In this document: one piece after another, positions 26,465 through 35,873 of the stretch
How positions within the stretch are numbered: the first letter of the stretch is position 1
Layout: each line of letters begins with the position of its first letter
Assembly (NCBI GenBank): GCA_963627615.1
Contig: CAVGBV010000001.1
Span: forward strand, 1 to 64,000
Source: Faecimorpha sp963627615
GTDB taxonomy: Bacteria; Bacillota; Clostridia; Lachnospirales; Bianqueaceae
DNA: 64,000 nt
Reading direction: 5' to 3'
The notes under the pieces: generated by a model
Seen by the model: the letters and a program-made list of their open reading frames with translations, nothing else
Told to the model about the DNA's origin: nothing
The model's database searches: none
Position numbers and translations under genes: made by a program

Positions 26465-27700
26465 TTGGATTTTGTCTTTTTAGCACAGACAACCAACTTT
26501 ATCCTGAAGCCATTGGCATGGCTGTTCAGCTTTGTGATCGATATTATCTACAACGGCGTGGTTTCGTTGACAACGGTCAATGCTCTGGGCATTACCATCA
26601 TTCTCTTTACACTCATCATGCGGGTGATTCTGTTCCCGCTGACGTTGAAGCAGCAGCGTTCCACAAGAAAGACGCAGCGTCTTCAGCCGAAGGTTCAGAG
26701 AATTCAGGATAAGTATAAAAATAAAACAGACCCGGAATCCACAAGAATGATGCAGATGGAGATCAACGATCTCTATAAAGAGAATAAGACAAGTCCCTTC
26801 AGCGGCTGTCTTCCGATGCTGATTCAGCTGCCGATCATTTTTGTACTGTTCGAGATTCTGCGGAATCTGGCGTTTTATATCACCGATTACGGTGACATGT
26901 TCAATACTTTGACAACGCAGGTAATGAATCTTCCGGAATATCAGACGATTCTGCAGGATAACTTCGCGGATGTCATCAAATCTCTGCAGAAATTTGACAT
27001 CACTACTTTTGATTCCATCAAAGATCTGCTTGCGCATTTTACCATGACGAACTGGACTCAGTTCTACGAGCTGGTGCCCACTCTGGGTTCCAATGTAGAT
27101 TTTACCTCGATAGTAGAGACGACGCAGCAGCTGAACTCTTTTATCGGATTCAATCTGACAGAAAACGCCGGATTGGCTTTTCCGGGAATCATCTGGCCGA
27201 TCATTGCCGGCGGTACGACATGGCTGCAGTCCTTCCTGATGACTAAGGCCAATGACAGAAGAACGGCCGCGGCCGGCGGAGATCCCAAGTCCAGCCAGAA
27301 TCAGACCATGAAGACCATGAATCTGATTTTCCCGTTTATGACAGCGTTTTTTGTTGTAACGATGCCTTTGGGTATCGGACTGTACTGGATCGCGGGTAAT
27401 ATCTTCAGCATTCTTCAGCAGTTCCTGGTAGACAGTATTGTTGACAAGGAAGAATATAAGCAGGCGTTGGAAAGAAAGCGTGAGATGGAAGAAAAGAGAC
27501 GCTTGAAAGAGATGGCCAGCTCCAATATCGATAAGCGTACCGGCAAGAGGATCGGAACGGCAGAATCCGCGATGGTCCGCAGCAGTATGGCAGGAAACAG
27601 AAAAGCAGCGACCAACAGGCGGATTGAGAGTTCCAAGGAAAATGTCCAGGAGCAGGAGAAGAATCCGCAGGAAAACACTTCTGAGAAGTCTGAGTCATAA
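26465..27700 (+). CDS. yidC: Membrane protein insertase YidC/Oxa1
   Basis: Integral membrane insertase for ribosome-synthesised membrane proteins. The 411-residue protein starts at TTG, 8 bases after AGGAG. The core shows membrane helices at about residues 10-60 (with the positively charged LKQQRSTRKTQRLQPKVQ loop), 115-140 and beyond 250, ending in the hallmark GLYWIAGNIFSILQQ. A region of about 100 residues between the second and third conserved helices is unusually long, and a basic, coiled C-terminal tail of about 85 residues could contact the ribosome. No lipobox is present. Confidence 0.95.
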   Translation: MDFVFLAQTTNFILKPLAWLFSFVIDIIYNGVVSLTTVNALGITIILFTLIMRVILFPLTLKQQRSTRKTQRLQPKVQRIQDKYKNKTDPESTRMMQMEINDLYKENKTSPFSGCLPMLIQLPIIFVLFEILRNLAFYITDYGDMFNTLTTQVMNLPEYQTILQDNFADVIKSLQKFDITTFDSIKDLLAHFTMTNWTQFYELVPTLGSNVDFTSIVETTQQLNSFIGFNLTENAGLAFPGIIWPIIAGGTTWLQSFLMTKANDRRTAAAGGDPKSSQNQTMKTMNLIFPFMTAFFVVTMPLGIGLYWIAGNIFSILQQFLVDSIVDKEEYKQALERKREMEEKRRLKEMASSNIDKRTGKRIGTAESAMVRSSMAGNRKAATNRRIESSKENVQEQEKNPQENTSEKSES

Positions 27701-27714
27701 CAGGAGACAAATTT

Positions 27715-28569
27715 ATGAGATATGTAGAAACAAGCGGAAAAACAGTAGACGACGCGATTACCGCAGCGTTGCTTGAGTTGGGACTGCCCAGCGAGCAGGT
27801 AGACATTGAGATTCTGCAGGAGAGCTCCAAGGGAGTGCTTGGAATCTTCGGTGCCAAAGAGGCCAGAATCCGTGCGACTGCCAAGGCTGTTCCCGTAGAA
27901 GAAGAGCTTTTCTCTGAAAAGGTTGAAGAGCCTGTTAAGGAAGAAGTAAAGCCTGTACAGCAGGAGAAGGCACAGCAGGAAGCTTCGTATGTGATGGATA
28001 CGCTGGTCGAGGACAGACTGGCCGCGGCCAGAGCGAAGGCAGAAGCGCAGGCGCAGGCAGAGGCTGCCAAAGAGCCTGTGGAATACAGCGAGGACGCAAA
28101 GATCGCGCAGGAAGCCGCCATCGAGTTTTTGATCCCGGTTCTGAAGAAAATGGGTGTGGAAGCTGAGATTGTCGGTGAGATGGAAGAGGCCGACGTTCTG
28201 AAGCTGGATATCCAGGGACAGGGTCTGGGAGTGATCATCGGTAAGCGCGGCAATACGCTCGATTCTCTGCAGTATCTGACAGCATTGATCGCCAATAAGA
28301 AGACACAGGAACATATCAAGATCAAGCTGGACGCGGAGAATTACCGTGAAAAGAGAAAGCAGACGCTGGAGAAGCTGGCGATCAATCTGGCCAAGAAGGT
28401 ACGTAAGACGAACCGCCGTGTGGCTCTGGAGCCGATGAATCCTTATGAAAGAAGAATCATTCATTCGGTACTGCAGTCATTTGACGGGGTTGAGACCCAC
28501 AGCGAAGGTGAAGAGCCCTTCCGCAAGGTCGTCATCAGTCCGGTCAGAGGAAACTATCATCGCAAGTAA
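27715..28569 (+). CDS. khpB: RNA-binding protein KhpB (Jag)
   Basis: RNA-binding regulator linked to cell elongation and division in Firmicutes. The 284-residue protein has an N-terminal Jag_N domain (residues 1-55, SSKGVLGIFGAKEARI), a long acidic Ala/Glu/Gln-rich linker, a KH domain with GVIIGKRGNTLDSLQYL (near residue 175) and a C-terminal R3H domain (ERRIIHSVLQSFDGVETHSEG). It follows yidC by 14 bases. A terminator separates it from mnmE. Confidence 0.95.
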   Translation: MRYVETSGKTVDDAITAALLELGLPSEQVDIEILQESSKGVLGIFGAKEARIRATAKAVPVEEELFSEKVEEPVKEEVKPVQQEKAQQEASYVMDTLVEDRLAAARAKAEAQAQAEAAKEPVEYSEDAKIAQEAAIEFLIPVLKKMGVEAEIVGEMEEADVLKLDIQGQGLGVIIGKRGNTLDSLQYLTALIANKKTQEHIKIKLDAENYREKRKQTLEKLAINLAKKVRKTNRRVALEPMNPYERRIIHSVLQSFDGVETHSEGEEPFRKVVISPVRGNYHRK

Positions 28570-28592
28570 TACGGAATATACCAAAGAAAAAG

Positions 28593-28630
28593 GCCGGACA
28601 AATCGTGAAGGGGTTTGTCCGGCTGTTTTG
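28593..28630 (+). terminator. Intrinsic terminator between khpB and mnmE
   Basis: GCCGGACAAA (28593-28602) pairs with TTTGTCCGGC (28614-28623), followed by TGTTTTG. It ends the rpmH operon only 18 bases before mnmE, so mnmE probably depends on readthrough or a nearby promoter. Confidence 0.8.
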
Positions 28631-28648
28631 TAAGAGGAGGCGGCGTCC

Positions 28649-30019
28649 ATGGATTGGCAGGATACGATTGCGGCTGTCGCGACACCGATCGGCACAGGCG
28701 GCATCGGCGTGATTCGGATCAGCGGCCCTCGGGCATTGGAGACAGCGGATCAGGTATTCCGGGCGGCAGATCGAGGGAAACTCGTGAAAGCCGGGAGCCA
28801 TACGGTACACTACGGAAGGGCGGTGGATCCTGGTACGGGAGAAGTACTGGATGAAGTCCTGGCGTTGGTCATGCGCGCTCCCAAAACCTTTACCAGAGAA
28901 GATGTGGCCGAGATCCATTGCCATGGAGGAATGTATCTTTTAAACCGTGTGCTGCAGGCGATACTGGAAAACGGCGCGCGTCTGGCGGAACCGGGAGAAT
29001 TTACCAAGCGGGCTTTTCTGAACGGCAGAATTGACTTATCACAGGCAGAATCCATTATGGATATGATCAGCGCAAAGTCAGAATTGTCCCTAAAGGCAGC
29101 GTCCAGGCGTCTGGAAGGACGGCTCGGACAGAAAATCCAGGAATACCGGAAGAAGCTGATGGATCTTCTGGTGCTTTTGGAGGTCGAGATTGACTATCCG
29201 GAGTACGAAATCGAAGAGGTACAGCAGATCAATCAGATGGAGCAGATGCAGGAGCTTCTTACAGAGCTGGAGGCGCTGTATCGGACGGCCGATACCGGGA
29301 GGATGCTGAATGAGGGCATCCGGATTGCGCTGGTAGGCCGTCCCAATATGGGAAAGTCTACACTCTTGAACGCGTTTTTGGGAGAAAACCGGGCAATCGT
29401 TACGGAGATTCCCGGAACCACGAGGGATACGCTGGAAGAAGGAATGAATCTGGACGGAATCCCGGTACAGCTGATCGATACGGCGGGGATCCGGGAAGCA
29501 CAGGATCCGGTGGAGCGAATCGGCGTTCTACGAGCCCGTCAGACGATCGAAAACAGCGATCTGGTACTTTTATTGCTGGAGGCCTCTGCAAGGCCCTTAA
29601 ACGAGGATCTGGAGCTTCTGGAGGAGGTCCAGAAGCGTCCGTACCTGATCGTCAGAACCAAAATGGATTGCAGCGACACTGTGACAGAGTTCGGAGACCC
29701 GATGCAGAATATCGTAATTTCGGCGGAGACCGGAGACGGTATGCAGGAACTGAAGCGTCGGATCCGGGATATGGTAATGATCGGAACGGTAGAAGCCTCA
29801 GATGGAGTGTATCTTGGAAATATCCGGCAGAAGCAGGCGGTCGGCGGGGCGATAGAAGCCATCCGCCAGGGAATGAACACAATGAAGCAGGATTTGGGGA
29901 CAGATCTTGTCAGTTCTGATTTACAACGGGCATATGATCTCCTGGGCGAGCTGACAGGAAACAGTGTACGGGAAGATCTGACAGACGAAATCTTTTCGAG
30001 ATTCTGTCTGGGAAAGTGA
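28649..30019 (+). CDS. mnmE: tRNA modification GTPase MnmE
   Basis: With MnmG it forms the 5-carboxymethylaminomethyl group on wobble uridines of tRNA. The 456-residue protein has the N-terminal tetrahydrofolate-binding domain (DTIAAVATPIGTGGIGVIRISG), the inserted G domain with GRPNMGKST near residue 230, DTAGI and a TKMD-type specificity motif, and ends in FCLGK, where most family members have CIGK. GAGGAGG precedes the ATG. Its stop overlaps the region where mnmG begins. Confidence 0.97.
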   Translation: MDWQDTIAAVATPIGTGGIGVIRISGPRALETADQVFRAADRGKLVKAGSHTVHYGRAVDPGTGEVLDEVLALVMRAPKTFTREDVAEIHCHGGMYLLNRVLQAILENGARLAEPGEFTKRAFLNGRIDLSQAESIMDMISAKSELSLKAASRRLEGRLGQKIQEYRKKLMDLLVLLEVEIDYPEYEIEEVQQINQMEQMQELLTELEALYRTADTGRMLNEGIRIALVGRPNMGKSTLLNAFLGENRAIVTEIPGTTRDTLEEGMNLDGIPVQLIDTAGIREAQDPVERIGVLRARQTIENSDLVLLLLEASARPLNEDLELLEEVQKRPYLIVRTKMDCSDTVTEFGDPMQNIVISAETGDGMQELKRRIRDMVMIGTVEASDGVYLGNIRQKQAVGGAIEAIRQGMNTMKQDLGTDLVSSDLQRAYDLLGELTGNSVREDLTDEIFSRFCLGK

Positions 30020-30027
30020 GGCAGTCT

Positions 30028-31902
30028 ATGTATCAGGAAGAAGCAGTAGACGTAGCTGTGATCGGCGGAGGACACGCCGGGTGTGAAGCGGCTTTGGCGG
30101 CGGCCCGCATGGGAATGAAGACGGTGCTGTTCGCGATCAATCTGGACAGTATCGCGATGATGCCATGCAATCCCAGTATCGGAGGGACTTCTAAAGGACA
30201 TCTGGTGCGGGAAGTCGACGCGCTGGGCGGAGAGATGGGACGCAATATCGATAAAACCTATTTGCAGTCCAGAATGCTCAATACTTCTAAGGGACCGGCA
30301 GTCCATTCCCTCAGGGCACAGGCGGACAAGTTCCGTTATAAAGAAGCGATGAAAGAGGTTCTGGAACATACGCCGGGTCTGCGGATCCGGCAGGCGGAGA
30401 TTGCGGATCTGGATGTACAGGATCATGTGCTGAAGGGTGTGATCACGGCCGCGGGAGCTTATTATCCTTGCAAAACGGCGATTCTGGCAACAGGAACGTA
30501 CCTGCGGGCGCAATGTATTCATGGAGAGTACCGCAGGCATTCCGGACCGAACGGCCTTGCGGCGGCGGATCTTCTGACAGACCGTCTGAAGGATTTGGGG
30601 CTGTCCATGCGCCGATTCAAAACGGGAACACCGGCTCGTGTAGACGGCAGAACAGTTGATTTTTCCAAGATGGAGAAACAGGGCGGAGATGAAAAGATCA
30701 TCCCCTTTTCCTTTACCAACCGTCCGGAAGAAATCGCAAGAGAGCAGCTGCCGTGTTACCTGACGTATACGACGCCCAGAACGCATCAGATCATCCGGGA
30801 GAATCTGCACCGTTCTCCGCTGTATTCCGGAGTAATTCATGGGATAGGACCGAGATACTGCCCTTCCATCGAGGATAAAGTCGTGCGATTCGCGGATAAG
30901 GAGAGGCACCAGGTATTTTTGGAGCCGGAGGGCGAGCATACCAATGAGTACTATGTACAGGGGATGTCCTCTTCTCTGCCGGAGGATGTGCAGAGAGATA
31001 TGCTGCGGACGCTGATCGGGATGGAAAATGTACAGGTAATGCGTACCGGATACGCGATCGAATATGACTGCATTGATCCGCAGGAGCTGGATCTTTCCCT
31101 GCATATCAAATCCATAGAGGGGTTGTATTCCGCGGGACAGTTTAACGGGAGCTCCGGCTATGAGGAAGCGGCGGCGCAGGGATTGATGGCAGGGATCAAC
31201 GCGGCATTGTGGATTCAGGGGAAGAAACCGTTTGTACTAAACCGTAGCGAAGCATATATCGGTGTGCTGATTGACGATCTTGTGACCAAGGGAACCAACG
31301 AGCCGTATCGGATGATGACATCGCGGGCAGAGTACCGTCTGCTGCTGCGCCAGGATAACGCGGATCTGCGATTGACGGAAAAAGGATACGCATTGGGACT
31401 GATCCCGCAGGATCGGTATGAAGCCTTTTTGCAAAAGAAGAAGGATATCGAAGAGGAGCTGCGGCGGGTTCGGGAGACAACTCTTGGAGGAAGCCGTAAG
31501 GTCAATGAGATACTGGAAGGAGCCGGGACATCTCCGTTGAAGATGGGAGTTCCTATGGCAGAGCTCCTGAAACGTCCGGAGATCAGCTATGAGGCTCTGG
31601 CGCCTGTGGATCCGGAGAGACCGGAGCTGGATCCTCTGGTAATAGAACAGGTGATGATTCAGATCCGGTATGAAGGATATATCGAAAAACAGCTGGAACA
31701 GGCAGAAAAATTCCAAAAAATGGAAAATAAACTTCTCCCGCAGGATCTGGATTATACCAAGATCAAAGGGCTTCGGATTGAAGCGGCACAAAAACTGGAA
31801 AAGCTTCATCCGGCATCGGTTGGACAGGCATCCAGAATTTCAGGCGTGTCACCGGCCGATATCAGTGTGCTTTTAGTATATTTAAAACAAGGAAAAAGAT
31901 AA
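30028..31902 (+). CDS. mnmG: tRNA uridine-5-carboxymethylaminomethyl synthesis enzyme MnmG
   Basis: FAD-dependent partner of MnmE. The 624-residue protein starts with the dinucleotide fold VDVAVIGGGHAGCEAALAAARMG and has the family segments MPCNPSIGGTSKGHLVREVDALGGEMG and LFSAGQFNGSSGYEEAAAQG-like LYSAGQFNGSSGYEEA. I choose the ATG at 30028, preceded by GAGG, over a GTG at 30016 that overlaps the mnmE stop. It shares one base with the rsmG start. Confidence 0.97.
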   Translation: MYQEEAVDVAVIGGGHAGCEAALAAARMGMKTVLFAINLDSIAMMPCNPSIGGTSKGHLVREVDALGGEMGRNIDKTYLQSRMLNTSKGPAVHSLRAQADKFRYKEAMKEVLEHTPGLRIRQAEIADLDVQDHVLKGVITAAGAYYPCKTAILATGTYLRAQCIHGEYRRHSGPNGLAAADLLTDRLKDLGLSMRRFKTGTPARVDGRTVDFSKMEKQGGDEKIIPFSFTNRPEEIAREQLPCYLTYTTPRTHQIIRENLHRSPLYSGVIHGIGPRYCPSIEDKVVRFADKERHQVFLEPEGEHTNEYYVQGMSSSLPEDVQRDMLRTLIGMENVQVMRTGYAIEYDCIDPQELDLSLHIKSIEGLYSAGQFNGSSGYEEAAAQGLMAGINAALWIQGKKPFVLNRSEAYIGVLIDDLVTKGTNEPYRMMTSRAEYRLLLRQDNADLRLTEKGYALGLIPQDRYEAFLQKKKDIEEELRRVRETTLGGSRKVNEILEGAGTSPLKMGVPMAELLKRPEISYEALAPVDPERPELDPLVIEQVMIQIRYEGYIEKQLEQAEKFQKMENKLLPQDLDYTKIKGLRIEAAQKLEKLHPASVGQASRISGVSPADISVLLVYLKQGKR

Positions 31903-32633
31903 TGGAGCAATGGATCAGGAATTTACAGGAAAAGGCAGTGGGACTGAGGCTGGACGGTAAGAAGGCAGAGCTTCAGATAACAGCACAGCAGGCGGAAGAA
32001 CTGCATCGGTATATGGAGCTCCTCTTGACCTGGAATGAAAAGATGAATCTGACGGCGTTGACCGATCCGATGGATATTTTAAGCAAGCATTTTTTGGACA
32101 GTGCGGCAGGCGGAGCCTTATTGCCTGCGGGGAGTATCGCGGACATCGGAACCGGCGCCGGATTTCCAGGAGTGGTTCTGAAGATTTTGAACCCGGAGCA
32201 TCCGGTCGTGCTGATGGACGCACTGCAGAAGAGACTTTCTTTTTTACAGAAAGTCTGTTCAGAGCTTGGCCTGCAGGGTGTGGAGCTGGTCCATGAACGG
32301 GCAGAAGAGGCTGGGCAGAAAAAGGAGTACCGCGCGCAGTATGACTGTGCTGTATCCCGTGCTGTTGCGCCCCTTCCGATTCTTCTGGAATACTGCATTC
32401 CGATGGTTAAGACCGGGGGCGTATTTTTGGCTTATAAAGGGCCTGCGCTTCAGGAAGAATTAAGTGCCTCTTCGCATGCGCTGGGACTTCTGGGCTGCAG
32501 TGTGGAAAGTGTGCATAAGATTACGCTGGATGGCGAAGATTGGGAACACATCATCGCGGCCATCCGGAAAGAAAAGCCGACGCATCCGATCTATCCGAGG
32601 CGTCAGGCTAAGATTAAAAAGGATCCTCTATAA
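31902..32633 (+). CDS. rsmG: 16S rRNA (guanine527-N7)-methyltransferase RsmG
   Basis: SAM-dependent methyltransferase acting on G527 of 16S rRNA. The 243-residue protein has the GidB core: WNEKMNLTALTDPMDILSKHFLDSAA, motif I IADIGTGAGFPGVVLKI, and DCAVSRAVAPL. AAGGAAAAAG precedes the ATG, which overlaps the mnmG stop by one base. It belongs to the mnmE-mnmG-rsmG-noc run. Confidence 0.96.
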   Translation: MEQWIRNLQEKAVGLRLDGKKAELQITAQQAEELHRYMELLLTWNEKMNLTALTDPMDILSKHFLDSAAGGALLPAGSIADIGTGAGFPGVVLKILNPEHPVVLMDALQKRLSFLQKVCSELGLQGVELVHERAEEAGQKKEYRAQYDCAVSRAVAPLPILLEYCIPMVKTGGVFLAYKGPALQEELSASSHALGLLGCSVESVHKITLDGEDWEHIIAAIRKEKPTHPIYPRRQAKIKKDPL

Positions 32634-32694
32634 GGATCTTTCCCTCGTATACATAGGTCCTCACCGCAGGGCCGAAATAAAGGAGGGAATCCGT

Positions 32695-33531
32695 ATGAAA
32701 CAGTTTGACGAAAAGACATATGGAAAAATGCAGGTGGCAGTCATCGATTCCAGTCAGGTGCTGCCCAATCCGTATCAGCCGAGGCGAGTATTTGACGCTC
32801 TTGCTATGCAGGAGCTGGCAGATTCCATACGGCAGCACGGAGTAATGCAGCCCATCAGTGTCCGCCGTATGGGCGCGTATTATGAGCTGATTGCCGGAGA
32901 ACGCAGGCTCAGGGCCTCTAAAATGGCAGGATATTCGACTATTCCGGCGATTGTCTTTGATCAGGATGATCAGGAGAGCGCGTTGATTGCGCTGGTAGAG
33001 AACATCCAGAGACAGGATCTGAATTTTTTTGAGGAAGCGGACGGATATCGGAACCTGATGGAAGATCATGGTTTGACACAGGAGGAGATTGCCAAGGTTG
33101 TAGGGAAGAGTCAATCCGCAGTGGCCAATAAGCTGCGCCTTCTGAAACTCTCACCGGAGATTCGTAAGGTGCTTCTGGAGCAGCATCTGACAGAACGTCA
33201 TGCCCGGCTGTTGCTGAGAATTCCGGAGCAGGAGCGATGGGGATATCTCAGAAAGATCGTAAGTGACGGACTGAATGTAGCGCAGAGTGAACGGCTGGTG
33301 GAGGAAGGATTGGATATGCCGGAGAAACCGGCAGCGCCACAGGCAGTACAACGCACGGAAAAGATTCGACGAAGCTTAAATGTCAAGGGGTATTTTAAGG
33401 ATATCCGCCTTTTCAGCAATACCGTGAAAAAGGCAGTGGATATGATGAAAACTTCAGGTGTCCTGGTGGATATGGAAGAGGAAAAGCGGGAGGATTGCTA
33501 CGAGATGAGAATCCGCATCCCAATGCGGTAA
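32695..33531 (+). CDS. noc: ParB-family nucleoid occlusion protein Noc
   Basis: A ParB paralogue of 278 residues: N-terminal CTPase box with LIAGERRLRASKMAGY and ENIQRQDLNFFEEADGY, then the helix-turn-helix (TQEEIAKVVGKSQSAVANKLRLLKL). Position directly after rsmG matches noc of Bacillus, and a second, more typical parB lies beside parA at 37622, so I call this one Noc; it could instead be a second ParB. AAGGAGGG precedes MKQFDEKT; the longer open frame upstream overlaps rsmG and is rejected. Confidence 0.83.
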   Translation: MKQFDEKTYGKMQVAVIDSSQVLPNPYQPRRVFDALAMQELADSIRQHGVMQPISVRRMGAYYELIAGERRLRASKMAGYSTIPAIVFDQDDQESALIALVENIQRQDLNFFEEADGYRNLMEDHGLTQEEIAKVVGKSQSAVANKLRLLKLSPEIRKVLLEQHLTERHARLLLRIPEQERWGYLRKIVSDGLNVAQSERLVEEGLDMPEKPAAPQAVQRTEKIRRSLNVKGYFKDIRLFSNTVKKAVDMMKTSGVLVDMEEEKREDCYEMRIRIPMR

Positions 33532-33541
33532 GTTTTTATTA

Positions 33542-33572
33542 AAAAGGGCCTTTTCATGGGGCCCTTTTCTTG
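33542..33572 (+). terminator. Intrinsic terminator after noc
   Basis: AAAAGGGCC (33542-33550) pairs with GGCCCTTTT (33560-33568), followed by CTTG. It ends the mnmE-noc transcript. Confidence 0.75.
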
Positions 33573-33598
33573 TAACTGAGAAAAAAGTCTGATATAAT
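33570..33598 (+). promoter_or_regulatory. Promoter of the GNAT gene at 33627
   Basis: TTGTAA (33570-33575) and TATAAT (33593-33598) with a 17-base spacer, just after the noc terminator. Confidence 0.7.
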
Positions 33599-33626
33599 AT
33601 GGATATTCAGGAAAGGAGTGAAGAAA

Positions 33627-34067
33627 ATGCTGAAAGGCATTTGGAAAAGCGGCAGTGAGGATTTATCCGACGCGTTTGATTTACGAAGACATATCTTTAT
33701 AGAGGAGCAAAAGGTTCCCGTGAATCTGGAATTTACAGGGGATGATACGGAATATGAGCATCTGGTCATCTATGATGATGGAGAGGCTGTCGCGACCGGA
33801 AGAATGTGTTTTGTATCGCCTAAGAGAGTCCACCTCGGGAGAATCTGTGTTAAAAAGGAAAAGCGCGGTCAGAAAATCGGAGATTTTCTGGTTCGGATCA
33901 TGTTGGAAAAGGCTTTTCAGATGGGCGCCCTGGAGGCAGAGCTGGATGCACAGGAGCAGGCAGCTCCTTTTTACCAAAAACTTGGTTTTGTACGAGTCGG
34001 TCCCATCGATGAACCGACAGGAATCCCGCATTGCCGGATGACGGCGGATCTGTTGAAAAGAGTATAA
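33627..34067 (+). CDS. GNAT family N-acetyltransferase (ElaA/YjcF-like)
   Basis: Predicted acetyl-CoA dependent acetyltransferase of 146 residues. It shows the YjcF/ElaA-type opening DLRRHIFIEEQKVPVNLEFTGDD and the acetyl-CoA loop with LGRICVKKEKRGQKIGDFLVRIML, where RGQKIG is the Q/RxxGxG/A-like motif. The start is the ATG preceded by GAAAGGAG. Substrate unknown. It has its own promoter and lies between noc and argS, interrupting the usual noc-parA-parB order. Confidence 0.87.
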   Translation: MLKGIWKSGSEDLSDAFDLRRHIFIEEQKVPVNLEFTGDDTEYEHLVIYDDGEAVATGRMCFVSPKRVHLGRICVKKEKRGQKIGDFLVRIMLEKAFQMGALEAELDAQEQAAPFYQKLGFVRVGPIDEPTGIPHCRMTADLLKRV

Positions 34068-34106
34068 AAAAGTCGGAAAAATCAAAGGCCGGGAGGGACT
34101 TCCTGC

Positions 34107-34135
34107 TGGACAAATGGGGAATTCCTCGGTATAAT
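34107..34135 (+). promoter_or_regulatory. Promoter of argS
   Basis: TGGACA (34107-34112, one mismatch to TTGACA) and TATAAT (34130-34135) with a 17-base spacer, 31 bases upstream of argS. Confidence 0.72.
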
Positions 34136-34166
34136 AGAAACAAGAAAAAGAAGAAAGGAAGATAAA

Positions 34167-35870
34167 ATGACAATTAAGGAGTATACAGCAGAAAAGTTTG
34201 CAGAAGTTCTTCCGCAGATAGAAGTAGAAACAGTTCGGGAAATGTTGGAGATCCCGCCGGACAAGAAAATGGGAGACTACGCGTTTCCATGTTTTCGTTT
34301 AGCCAAGCAGCTGAGAAAGGCGCCGGTTCTGATTGCCAAGGAGATCGCGGAGGCGCTGCAGGAAAAGGATGCTTTTGAAAAGGCCGAGGCCGTAGGCCCC
34401 TATGTCAATGTATATGTTAGAGCAGAGAAGATTGTGGATCTGGTAACGGAAGCTTTCGGACAGCAGGAGCGGTTCGGATCTTCGGAGGAAGGGAAAGGAA
34501 AGACGATCGTACTGGATTATTCTTCCATCAATATCGCAAAACCTTTTCATATCGGACATCTCAGAACGACCGTGATCGGCAATTCGATTCATAAATTATA
34601 CCGGTATCTCGGCTATAATACGGTACGAGTCAACCATCTGGGAGACTGGGGTACGCAGTTCGGCAAGCTGGTGGTTGCTTATCGTATGTGGGGAAATAAG
34701 GAATTGGTCGAGCAGCAGGGAATCCAGGGCCTTTTGGATCTGTATGTACGTTTTCATCAGGAAGCCAAAATCCATCCGGAGCTGGATGACGAAGCGAGAG
34801 CGACATTTACCGCGATGGAGCATGGAGACGAGGAGATCCTGGCTATCTGGAAATGGTTTATTGAGATCAGCCTGAAGGAAGTCGCCAAGGTATATGATCT
34901 GCTGGATGTACAGTTTGATTCCTATAACGGCGAAAGCTTTTATATGGACAAGGTGGGAGCCGTTGTTCAGGAGCTGAAGGAAAAAGGACTTCTGAAGGAG
35001 AGCGATGGCGCGCAGATTGTAGATCTGTCAGAGTATAATATGCCGCCCTGTCTGGTACTCAAGAAGGATGGCAGTTCTCTGTATCATACCAGAGATCTGG
35101 CGGCGGCAATCTATCGGAAAAATACCTATGACTTTTATAAGTGCATTTATGTGACGGCCTTTGATCAGGGACTGCATTTCGCACAGTTCTTTAAGGTGCT
35201 GGAGCTGATGGGATATGAATGGAGCAAGGATCTGGTACATGTACCTTATGGTCTGGTAAGCCTGGAGAGCGGTAAGATGTCTACGAGAGAGGGACAAGTC
35301 GTTTTCCTGCAGGATCTGCTGGATGAAGCAATCGCAAAAACACGGGAGATTATCCTTGAGAAGAATCCGGAGCTGGAAAATGTGGATGAGGTTGCTAAAC
35401 AGGTAGGCGTCGGAGCGGTTGTATTCAATGATCTGTTTAACAATCGCATCAAGGATGTCGTATTCTCTTGGGATAAGGTTCTGAACTTTGATGGAGAGAC
35501 CGGACCGTATGTCCAGTATACTTTCGCGAGAGCATCCAGTATTTTGAGAAAGGCTGGATATTCCGATTTCCATGCGGAGGACATGAAGGGCAGCCGCCTG
35601 AATGATGAATATGCACAGGAGATTCTTAAGACGATTGAAGAATTCCCCAAGAAGGTAAAAGAAGCAGCTGAGAGATATGAGCCTTATGTAATTACACGGT
35701 TTACCGTATCTCTGGCCTCCGCATTCAATAAATTCTATCACGAGGATCCGATCCTGAGCGCAGAGACAGAGGAGATCAAGAAAGCAAGACTGGCATTGAC
35801 AAAGATGGTGACCGTTGTTCTGAAGGAAGGATTATCACTGATTGGAGTACAGGCTCCGGAGAAGATGTAA
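34167..35870 (+). CDS. argS: Arginyl-tRNA synthetase
   Basis: Class I synthetase charging tRNA-Arg. The 567-residue protein has the N-terminal Add1 domain, the HIGH motif as PFHIGHLRTT near residue 132, the KMSKS equivalent KMSTREGQVVFLQDLLDEA, and the C-terminal DALR anticodon-binding domain (EPYVITRFTVSLASAFNKFYH). AAAGGAAG precedes the ATG. Downstream, a lipid kinase gene starts 3 bases after its stop. Confidence 0.97.
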   Translation: MTIKEYTAEKFAEVLPQIEVETVREMLEIPPDKKMGDYAFPCFRLAKQLRKAPVLIAKEIAEALQEKDAFEKAEAVGPYVNVYVRAEKIVDLVTEAFGQQERFGSSEEGKGKTIVLDYSSINIAKPFHIGHLRTTVIGNSIHKLYRYLGYNTVRVNHLGDWGTQFGKLVVAYRMWGNKELVEQQGIQGLLDLYVRFHQEAKIHPELDDEARATFTAMEHGDEEILAIWKWFIEISLKEVAKVYDLLDVQFDSYNGESFYMDKVGAVVQELKEKGLLKESDGAQIVDLSEYNMPPCLVLKKDGSSLYHTRDLAAAIYRKNTYDFYKCIYVTAFDQGLHFAQFFKVLELMGYEWSKDLVHVPYGLVSLESGKMSTREGQVVFLQDLLDEAIAKTREIILEKNPELENVDEVAKQVGVGAVVFNDLFNNRIKDVVFSWDKVLNFDGETGPYVQYTFARASSILRKAGYSDFHAEDMKGSRLNDEYAQEILKTIEEFPKKVKEAAERYEPYVITRFTVSLASAFNKFYHEDPILSAETEEIKKARLALTKMVTVVLKEGLSLIGVQAPEKM

Positions 35871-35873
35871 TTC

